64,000 nucleotides of DNA from Pezicula radicicola (lineage: Eukaryota; Ascomycota; Leotiomycetes; Helotiales; Dermateaceae): NCBI GenBank assembly GCA_003008705.1, contig PDUO01000035.1:192101-256100 (forward strand), written 5' to 3'. Below, in pieces: positions 34,973 to 42,922 of the stretch. The translations under genes were made by a program, and so were the position numbers. The notes beneath the pieces were generated by a model. It did not search any database and had not been told where the DNA came from. It saw only the letters and a list, made by a program, of their open reading frames with translations. Position 1 is the stretch's first letter, and the number at the start of each line of letters is the position of its first letter.

Positions 34973-37900
34973 CAGAACCCGAAAAACCAGCTGATCCTGA
35001 ACCCGAGCCCGAACCTCAACCTCCAAGCCCAGAATTCAAGGTTCCACATTCTCAGAATGCTAAGTTTGTTGGAAGATCTCGTGAACTTGGGCAGTTGTTA
35101 AGTCTCTGGAGACCTGGCAGGAATGGACGTATTGCTGTTGTGGGATTAGGTGGAATTGGGTAGGTCTCACTTCAAATGATTATTGGTTGCAAGATACTAA
35201 CATATTTGTATAGAAAAACCGAGCTAGTGGCAGAGTTCTGCTACAGAGTGCAAGAACTATCTCCGGCAGTATCAGTCTTTTGGTTCTCGGGTGATGATCT
35301 TCTTTCAAGTAACAGCACAAGCCCGCCCAATCCGCTTCCTTCCCAAGGAGTGAAACTCGACGAATGGTTGCCTACCGAGCATGGCAAAAACTGCATGCTT
35401 GTTGTAGATCCTGGGGATAGATTTGATCTCCTACTTGAAGATCCAGCAGGAGCGGGACGGCTAGTGGACAAGCTGCAAAGTTTTGAAGGTACAACCATCT
35501 TGCTTGCACGAAGTCGCCAACTTGGAAGTATGCTTGCTGCATCTCGTGATATTGTCGAGGTTGATCACCCAGATTCGGAATCAGCAATCAGCCTATTAAG
35601 AGAAGCACTTGGAGGATCGGATAAGTCAGATGAGGACGCCTTTTCGAACACGGTGGAATTGCTGGCATGTTTGCCACGGGCGATTAACCACGTTGCCGAC
35701 TTTATTAACACCTTTACCCCAGAGATGCAACTATCTCAATTCCTTGAAATGTTCCAGAAAGATGACGAGTCTAAAATCAAGCTTCTTGGCCCGTCAGATG
35801 ACACGCCAAATCTCGATATAGTTTCCTCAGTCGTTGGCCAAGGAGTGATCGATATGAGAAGGTTTCGGGCGGAATATGCACCAGCAGCACGAGTGCTATA
35901 TCAAATCTACTTTCTGGGAGGCACTGCAGTACCACGGTCTCTACTTACTGGTTCCCAGGATCAATTGGACTGGATCAAGATTCTGCTTGTGCTCAAAGGG
36001 CATTTTCTCATCGAAGAGGATACGATGAAGGAAACATACAGTCTACACCGCATAGTCTTTCTTGCTCTCAAGAAGTTACTCACAGAGGATAGACCAGAGG
36101 CAGATAACCAAGCTATACAAGAAGAGCACGGCTGGTATCAAGAGCTTGTGGTCAAGTTCTCAGCGCAATATCCGGACAGTCCTGATCCCCAGAGAGACTG
36201 GTGGACCAGCAGCTTTGCTCATTTACTCAAACTTCATAAGCAATCTGATTTCATCGACCCGACTTGGACAGCTCTCGCTATGATTCGCCATAAGGATTCA
36301 ACCTTCTTGGGTGGTCAGGGTATATATTCTGAGGCTCTAGAAAAAGCTGTTGAAGCTAGAGAGATATTACCTGCAAGCAGCTTGAAGGAGTGTTTGGGTG
36401 TGGTGAAGAATCAGATTGGATTGCTTGAACTACTGGGTCGATATAAAGAGGCTCAAGCTGCCCTTGATGATAAGGACTTTCCCGCAGACCTTCCAGAGCC
36501 AGATGCTCTATGGAAAAAGGCCACTGAAGCGAGGCTAGCCCTTGTGGAATGCTTGGGTCAATACGATACTGCCATAGAAAGCTTTACCCAGAACCGAAAA
36601 TCTTGGGAAAAGATTGACATAACTGCGCCTGAGTACTTCGCTAATCTCGATGATCTTGGAATAGCTTTCATGCAAAAGGGCCTGTACTCTGAAGCAGAGA
36701 CAGAGTGTCAAGATGCTTTCCTTGAAAGGGCAGCACAACTCGGTAAGTCTTAAGATCTCGGAGCAAATTTGGGCCTCTCGGGTTCAATTACTCGTTGCTC
36801 CTGAATTATGCTTTGAGTTACTTTCCGATAAATATGTAGAACAAGTAGACTAACTTCGAGTTTCTAACTGTAGGTAGTAACCATCAAGACACTTTAACAA
36901 GTGCACATAATCTCTCTAGAATCCTAGGAAAGAGGGGATATACAAGAGATGCTCTTAGCTATATCCAGATTGCTATCAATGGAAGGGCAACAACTCTCGG
37001 TACGTCTCAAGTTTTTGAAGCGAATTCGCCTCTTCCGAGTTCCTCATTGCTCCCAAATCACGTTTGAGTTACTCCCGATGTATCTAGAACAAGTGAACTA
37101 ACTCTGAGTTTCTAACTATAGGTCAAAATCATCCGGCGACTTTGTACAGCAAGAGTATCAAAGCCAGACTTTTGATTACGAAGTCATGTAGCCGAGCGGA
37201 GTTTGATGAGGTCGAGGAGATGCTGAAGACAGCTTCAGCTGGGTTGAGCGCAGTGTTGTCTGAAAATCATCCCATAGTCCTCACTTGTCAGAGTGACCTA
37301 GCTCTAATATCACTCGCCAAAGGCAACTATGACGAGGCAGCAAAACTCAACGCGACAGTTCTAGCAGCAAGACAAAAAGGACCCTGGATCGACAAAGAAA
37401 CTCACCCAGATATCCTCACCAGCAAAGATCAGTTAGCAGAAGTAATTCGTCTAAGGGATGGTTGTCTCGCCGCCAACGAACTGAGCGTCACCGCCCTTGC
37501 TGCCCGAACCGAGAAGTTAACAAAAGGCAACGATTTCCACCCTGACCAGCTCTCCAGCCTTCTACACCGGGCAATCATCCTCCTTGCCCTCGGTACCGAA
37601 CCCAAAGACCACCGTATTCTCAAAGAAGCCCTTGATGCAATCGAACTCGTAGTCGCAGGCCGAAAACAACTCCTCGGAACCAACCACCCAGACTTCTTCA
37701 CAGCCCAAACATGGAAAGCTCGAATCCTACGGTACTTCCCACCATCCTCACAATCCCAACAATCTCAACACTTCGCCATAATGGAAAACCTACATCGAAA
37801 AGCCTACGAAGGACTAAGATCAACCCTCGGATCCGAACACGCTCTAACACTACAAGCAAAAATCCACCTCGCATTCCTCAAACAAGAGCTAGGAGGTGAG

Positions 37901-38161
37901 AAGGCTAAACACGAAGTCGAGGAACTATATCACCAGGTTTTCGAGATTCAAGAGAAGAATTTGGGGGCTTTGCATCCTGAGACTTTGAGGAGTAAGACGA
38001 GATGGGCTTATGCTCTTTGTGATGTTGAGAAAGGGAAGAAGGAGGAGGGGAAACGTTTATGGAGGGAGGCTCTTGTGGGCTTTGGTAGCGGTTTTGGTAC
38101 GGAGGGACGGAATACTATACAGGCTTTTGAGGATTATGAGAGGTTTTTGAAGAAGTTTTGA
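34474..38161 (+). CDS. NB-ARC/TPR protein (fungal NLR-like, STAND class)
   Basis: Four exons (34474-35159, 35214-36742, 36874-36999, 37122-38161) join in frame to 1126 residues. The N-terminus is Pro/Glu-rich and holds two similar short segments, [14 protein letters not shown] (residues 79-92) and [14 protein letters not shown] (102-115). A long Glu-Pro repeat linker follows. The nucleotide-binding part has [10 protein letters not shown], a P-loop [12 protein letters not shown] split by the first intron, a modified Walker [26 protein letters not shown] and LLACLPRAI in the GLPL position. The C-terminal half is built of tetratricopeptide repeats of the kinesin-light-chain type with recurrent NHP and LG motifs. 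Family knowledge: such fungal proteins are candidate sensors for nonself or pathogen recognition and regulated cell death. Introns 2 and 3 are introner-like; the 126-nt exon between them encodes exactly one 42-residue repeat. Confidence 0.88.
34846..34995 (+). repeat. Coding CCAGAG repeat (Glu-Pro linker)
   Basis: Near-perfect hexamer repeat, with an uninterrupted run at about 34893-34975, encoding alternating Pro and Glu between the N-terminal motifs and the NB-ARC domain. Length changes of whole hexamers would keep the frame. Confidence 0.9.
36743..36873 (+). mobile_element. Introner-like intron, copy A
   Basis: A 131-nt intron in phase 1 of the NLR-like gene, beginning GTAAGTCT and ending TAACTGTAG. 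It shares with copies B-D a 3' block around the branch site (here AGACTAACTTCGAGTTTCTA) and internal blocks GGGTTCAATTACT and TTGAGTTAC. It is typed as mobile because homologous copies sit in another gene; movement itself is inferred. Confidence 0.6.
37000..37121 (+). mobile_element. Introner-like intron, copy B
   Basis: A 122-nt phase-1 intron beginning GTACGTCTCAAG and ending CTAACTATAG, with branch-site block GAACTAACTCTGAGTTTCTA. It shares CCGAGTTC, TTTGAGTTACTCCCG and TCTAGAACAAG with the other copies. With copy A it brackets one TPR-encoding exon. Confidence 0.6.
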
Positions 38162-39053
38162 TGTCGGAGGAGGCGCCTATGATGAGGTTATCGTGGTGGA
38201 TATGAGAGTTAGGGAGTGGGTTTCTTTTGTTGTAAGTTTTGGTATTTTGTGGAATTGGATACGATTGATATTGGGGGAATGATGAGTTGTCAGTGGAAAG
38301 GAGGGCTTTGGGTTTCTTTTGGTTTTACTTTTATGTCATTCGGTGTATTTTGTTTCTTTGGGTTGGTTATTCGTTGTATGATGAGATTGGCTATAGAGTT
38401 GGCTATAGAGTTGGAGTCCTCGTGGGCAGCGAAAAGCAAGGAAAAGCAGGTGGAAAAGGTCTCTTTCTTACGCTGGGAATACATGGAATGCTCAATATCT
38501 AGACAAAATTTACTTTTCTTTTTCAAGAGAACTGCTTTTATTTAGACGTAAATGTAGCCTGAGTTGCTAGAAAGACTTAGTGATTGAGATTCTGCTGGGA
38601 GGAGTTACTCATTGAGCACTTAGCCCGAATCATTGAATCAAAATGAGAGCAAGAGCGGTTTTTGAAGATCCGAAGTGACGGTCTCAATGACTAGATTGAA
38701 GAATGCTAAACCTTGACTTTCGTGTGTACATTTCTATTTTACAAATGTACAGTTCATAAACTCCTCCCATGTCTGCGAGAACTTCCCGCGTGTGCTCATG
38801 TCTTTTCATGCCCTCATTACTTCATAAAAAATGTTCATACAGCAAGTAAATAGAATAGCGTCATCCCAAACGTCATAAATCTTAGCATCCAAAAAAAGAA
38901 ACCGCTCGGTTTAATACTGACTGAGTTCCTGCACAACCACGAAGAGTCACCTTCTGCTGGCTCTCACTTCTCACATCCTCCTGAACTTTGCCACTCAGCC
39001 CACGTCAAAGTCAGCCCAACCACTTCATTTCACCCGAAAGCCAACACATCCAC
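38162..39053. other. 3' flank of NLR-like gene
   Basis: The frames of 70-109 codons here overlap on both strands and are low-complexity or hydrophobic without motifs. No gene is called. The stretch near 38392-38412 contains a tandem TTGGCTATAGAG pair. Confidence 0.5.
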
Positions 39054-39443
39054 CTAAGGGTTCTCGGGAGGGAAAGGACCAGCGGGAGCTGGTTCGGGTC
39101 CAGGCTCAGCCGGTGGTGGTGCTTCAGGATCTCCTCCTCCTCCTCCTCCTCCTCCTCCTCCTTCGCCGCCGCCGCCACTCCCACCACTCCCACCACTTCC
39201 ACCCGCTTTTTCGTGTCTTCTCCTCCTCCGGCGTATCCGTCGTAGTTGCTGAGCGCGAAGGTGATATAGATATGCTATACATAGAAGGATTACAGCTCCT
39301 ATTGCACATCCCACGGCAATGCCGATATTCTGAGAATTGGTAGACATTGAAGTCTGTCGTTTGCTATTGCGCTGAGAAAGAGGAAACGAGGTTTGTGTAG
39401 GAAGAAGATTTGCGCCAATTGATGACTTTAAAAGTGTTGGCAT
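39054..39443 (-). CDS. Small single-pass membrane protein, Gly-rich tail
   Basis: A 129-codon frame. The N-terminal 40 residues are Ser/Thr-rich. A single transmembrane segment follows (GIAVGCAIGAVILLCIAYLY), then a strong stop-transfer basic run (RRIRRRRRRHEK), a Gly/Ser-rich low-complexity stretch and a Pro-rich end. Met33 (MSTNSQN) is an alternative start. The layout (short S/T-rich outside, one helix, basic inside) is common among small fungal surface proteins. The Gly-rich part is encoded by a CTC/CCG repeat, so part of the frame may be low-complexity artefact. No known family recognised. Confidence 0.45.
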   Translation of the reverse strand: MPTLLKSSIGANLLPTQTSFPLSQRNSKRQTSMSTNSQNIGIAVGCAIGAVILLCIAYLYHLRAQQLRRIRRRRRRHEKAGGSGGSGGSGGGGEGGGGGGGGGGDPEAPPPAEPGPEPAPAGPFPPENP

Positions 39444-40719
39444 TGACCAATGTACAAGAGATGCGACATTGCTCGAAAATGACTATTAGGGTCTAGCCTG
39501 TAAGAAAGGAAGAAGCAGAAATGGAGAAGAGAAAGGGAAACATTCTAAAGAGACAGAGGGGAATTCCGGAGTCAAATATACGAGACTATCGCGTGTGTGT
39601 GTGTGTGTCTGTGTCCAGAGAAGAAGGTGAAGCTAAAATGATACAAAAGGTGCACTCAGCCTCGCTTGAAATGAGTGGTGTTGATTCGCGCTGAGGTTCT
39701 CATCAGGCCTCGTTGGGTGTTAATATAATGTTGCAGCGTGATACAGCGCTGCTGGGACGAATGGTTCATGGAATGAGTATCGCTGGGACAAGGCTACGTC
39801 CATGCAATGATGTAGGTCTTCGCTGGCACGGTACAGAGACCCTTTCATCCGTCCATATTGCTTGAAAATGTGATTGTCACACACATTTTTTGGAAGCTTA
39901 CAGCGCGAATCCTTCATGGATTTCTGCTTGGGAGGACGTGGGGGATGGGTGTTCCGAGTGGTTGCTTGATGCAAGCTAACGCCGATTGGGCGGGGGAAGA
40001 CGAACTCCTCCGGGCTTTTTGGTACGAAGTACGGAGTACTGTATGTACTGTACTGTATGTCCTGTACTGTACTGTATGTCCTGTACTGTACATGACGATG
40101 AGCTGCTAAATGTTGCCCATCACTCCTGATTGTTCTGTACTGTGCAATGATATCTGGTATTCTGAACTTCTTCTGAAGGAAGTTTGCAAATAGCGAAGAG
40201 GGTTGTGTTGCGATACTGTAGGGTGTGCCTTCTATGTCGTCTCTTGCGTTGCGATGGATGGATGGAGAGAGAGGTACTGTATGTACTGTACTATACTATA
40301 CTGTACTGCACTGCACTGCACTTCACTGCAGGTTGGTGGATCTCCAGTGCAGCTCCCTGTCGGGACATTCTCGGTTACCATTAGGTACAGTATTTACATT
40401 GCATTGCATTGCATTGCTTACTTCACTTCCTCTCAGCCATCTCCATCTCTCGCCTTTTGGCAACCCTAGGCATTTCATTTATGACTATCATCCAGTACCG
40501 TAAGTTCTATCCCATACTCCGTCTTTCTCCCCACGCCGCTCTACACTTAAGCTTTGGGCCCGTGTGATCCCCGTGATGCCGAATCATGTCTACAAACGTC
40601 GCGTCAAGAGAACCTTTCCGTTTCAGGAACAAGAACAACCACATGGTTCTCGCAGGTACGAGAACGACCCCTACATTATTTCCATATCCTTATCTCTCTC
40701 TTTCCGCAAAATATATACA
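39444..40719. other. Divergent promoter region with TGTAC repeats
   Basis: Contains a GT dinucleotide run at about 39594-39607, a tandem block of TGTACTGTACTGTATGTCC at 40038-40090, a second TACTGTACTATACTATACTG-type block at 40274-40325 and a GCATT repeat at 40398-40417. CT-rich sequence precedes the ATG at 40720. The small frames across the repeats encode only repeated Cys, Tyr, Leu or Thr and are not genes. Confidence 0.55.
40038..40090. repeat. Tandem TGTACTGTACTGTATGTCC repeat
   Basis: Two to three imperfect copies of a unit of about 19-20 bases built from TGTAC and TACTG. Shorter TGTACTGTAC clusters occur near 12780, 22035, 25890, 40275 and 51058. Confidence 0.7.
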
Positions 40720-42210
40720 ATGGCGTCTCCTTCAGACCAACCATCCAGTCACCAACAACAGGTGGCCGCAGGAGGCACCGAGGGACGTGTTGCTCTTGAG
40801 GATATCACGACCAATCCATTGAAGCGGCCATTGGAAAGTAATCCTGACGTGGAGGAGGGGACTTCTGATAGTCCTGAGCCCAAAGGCAAACGACAAGCAA
40901 CGTCAGCATCAACATTTGCTTTGTCCGTACCGTCTCAGACTCTTGTGGGAGAATGGGACATTGCGGGCAAATACGAGATTACGAGCGCAAAGTGCTGGGG
41001 AGAAGGCCAATTGGAAACGGAAAACTATGAGATGGCAATTCATTATTCTCAGGAAGCTCCACGACAACTATATGCAAACTTCAAATTTGACAAGCTTGAA
41101 GGGATCATGCGTATGTGTCCACTTGAAATTTGTCGCGACCAACTCTTGCTCGAGGATTTTGAAAAAGCATGTGAACTCGATGGAACAACAAGACCTGGCC
41201 CCAGAGCAGAGGAATGGCTGATGAGATGGAGGGGCAATGATAATGCTTTACCATCCAAGGAGAAAGTCGGTGGGGAAGTCGACAGCAATGCTGCATTCTC
41301 CTTTACGCAAGCGAGACCAGTAGCCACCTCACGAGAGCCCAGGGGCATCGAAATCAGCTTCGTCATGCCGTACAATGGTAAGATAGCTGCCTTCAATGCT
41401 GTAAAGAAAACCAATGTAGACGAGGGCGCGATTTCGCCCGTGGACCTGAAGAAGCAGTGGGTAGCTTTGCATAGCCCGCAATGGGACGAGGATGATGAGA
41501 TGGACTCAGACGCTGAGCTCTCTGTATGGAGACAGAAGCGACCCAAGAAATTTACTAAAGGACAAGTCTTGAAGGCTAGAAGAAATCCGGGGCCACCAAA
41601 GGGCTCAGGCCCTAAGCCAGACTCGCCTTATATCGAGGAACAACCGGCCTGGGCTTGGAATGTTACTGGCGAATGGAAGGTCGAAGGTCCGAATATTACG
41701 GAAAACCTCGATATAAAGAAGGATTCTTCATTGACGATGCATATCATCGTCGATAACAACCCTTACCACACGAAAGTGGGAAGGCAGTTATGGGCGACCT
41801 TTGAATTCGGTCCTATGGAAGGGTGTATACGATTCTGTTCTGCAACAGATGGCATGAGGAGTGATGTAGCGCTTGCAAAGTTTGAAAAGGCTTGTATTCT
41901 GAAAGAGGGCATTTGGCCTGGTCGTACTTCAGATGGAGGTCAGCCGAAATGGAATATGAGATGGAGAGGATTTAATCACAACACGGGCACGAGGAGACCC
42001 TCGAGCGACTCCTTCCAGACTTCAGTGGAGTTTTCAAAAGAGGGGGATGGCAGTTTGACAATGAAGGGGGTCATGGTCCTGGACCATATTCCTACGACTT
42101 TCAAGGCGAGAAGAGTGGGTGCTGGCAGCATTACTAGAAATAAAAAGGATATAACTGTCACGAGGGCGTGGTTGGAGTTGAACAGCAGGGATGGGTCATG
42201 GACACCCTGA
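40720..42210 (+). CDS. Unknown protein with an internal duplicated domain
   Basis: A single exon of 496 codons from ATG 40720 (MASPSDQPSSH), preceded by CT-rich promoter-like DNA; the frame is open for a further 52 codons upstream. Two related domains of about 105 residues are seen. The first (about residues 72-175) has VGEWDIAGKYEI, LYANFKFDKLEGIMRMC, LEDFEKACEL and EWLMRWRGND. The second (about 320-425) has TGEWKVEGPNI, LWATFEFGPMEGCIRFC, LAKFEKACIL and KWNMRWRGFN. They share the pattern GEW-(F/W)xF-x2-(L/M)EG-FEKAC-W-MRWRG in the same order. I know of no named family with this pattern. The repeated Trp and acidic turns suggest a beta-rich fold, but no function is proposed. Confidence 0.85.
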   Translation: MASPSDQPSSHQQQVAAGGTEGRVALEDITTNPLKRPLESNPDVEEGTSDSPEPKGKRQATSASTFALSVPSQTLVGEWDIAGKYEITSAKCWGEGQLETENYEMAIHYSQEAPRQLYANFKFDKLEGIMRMCPLEICRDQLLLEDFEKACELDGTTRPGPRAEEWLMRWRGNDNALPSKEKVGGEVDSNAAFSFTQARPVATSREPRGIEISFVMPYNGKIAAFNAVKKTNVDEGAISPVDLKKQWVALHSPQWDEDDEMDSDAELSVWRQKRPKKFTKGQVLKARRNPGPPKGSGPKPDSPYIEEQPAWAWNVTGEWKVEGPNITENLDIKKDSSLTMHIIVDNNPYHTKVGRQLWATFEFGPMEGCIRFCSATDGMRSDVALAKFEKACILKEGIWPGRTSDGGQPKWNMRWRGFNHNTGTRRPSSDSFQTSVEFSKEGDGSLTMKGVMVLDHIPTTFKARRVGAGSITRNKKDITVTRAWLELNSRDGSWTP

Positions 42211-42440
42211 CTTGTTGAACAGATACCTATGTAAAATTATTTGTAAGATAATAAGTAGAGAGATCTTCTGTGTTTTATTATTTATACCAGATGCACCCAC
42301 CGTTACATACTGTATTCGCTGCGGAGCAGGTGAGTGAATATACCTTCCATCTTCGCCCTTCTCCCTACGGGGGCCACGTTTCCCATGGTGTTTGGTTCAG
42401 TCAGAGCCATATTCCAAAATACTAGGAGTCCAATATAACA

Positions 42441-42488
42441 GAAGAAGAAGAAGAAGAAGAAGAAGAAGAAGAAGAAGAAGAAGAAGAA
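42441..42488. repeat. (GAA)16 microsatellite
   Basis: Sixteen perfect GAA copies downstream of the duplicated-domain gene. Confidence 0.95.
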
Positions 42489-42604
42489 TGGTCTTGGTTG
42501 AGGAACAGTTACAGGAAGAGCAAAGTGTGCCCAATAATTGAAGGCACCTTGTCTACCTTACCAACATACCGAAAGAATGCAATAATGAGCAGGTAGGTAA
42601 TGTA

Positions 42605-42698
42605 CCGTATGAATTGGTTTATAAGAGATCATTTTACCCAAACCAAGTGAGTTACTCAAAAACAGCCAAAATGATCTCTTATAAATCAATTCTTACGG
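42605..42698. mobile_element. Foldback MITE-like element with TA duplication
   Basis: A 94-bp palindromic unit. The left arm starts CCGTATGAATTGGTTTATAA and the right arm, read on the other strand, starts CCGTAAGAATTGATTTATAA. The arms match over 31 bases with two mismatches. The direct dinucleotide TA flanks both ends (42603-42604 and 42699-42700), as expected for Tc1/mariner-type insertion. The 32-base centre contains GTGAGTTACTCAAA. It has no coding capacity, so it would depend on a transposase elsewhere. Confidence 0.7.
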
Positions 42699-42922
42699 TA
42701 GGTAGCAGTGCATTTCTTATATGAAATCATCTCGGGTCCATTGTGTGACTCGGGCCCCGAAACCCCCGAACCACCGCAGCCGAGCACTTGCTCTGATGCT
42801 CCTTCTCCACAACCATCACTTGACCCGCACATGTACGGAATACTCTGGCAAGCACCATCGGAAGCAGCCAAGGTAACCTAGTACCTATCGAAGGTAGCCC
42901 AGCATCCATTTTATACGCCCCG

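Larger units (their letters stand above)
42211..42922. other. Spacer with GAA repeat and foldback element
   Basis: Contains the (GAA)16 repeat at 42441-42488 and the small inverted-repeat element at 42605-42698. A 256-codon minus-strand frame at 43497-42727 overlaps the Zn2Cys6 gene and is its shadow. The last 200 bases are the promoter of the Zn2Cys6 gene. Confidence 0.6.

Noticed and set aside
34793..35049. Minus-strand frames encoding Leu-Ala or Trp-Leu repeats
   Set aside because: Shadows of the CCAGAG coding repeat of the NLR-like gene.
40184..40503. Cys/Tyr/Leu-rich small frames
   Set aside because: They translate the TGTACTG and GCATT repeats and have no independent support.
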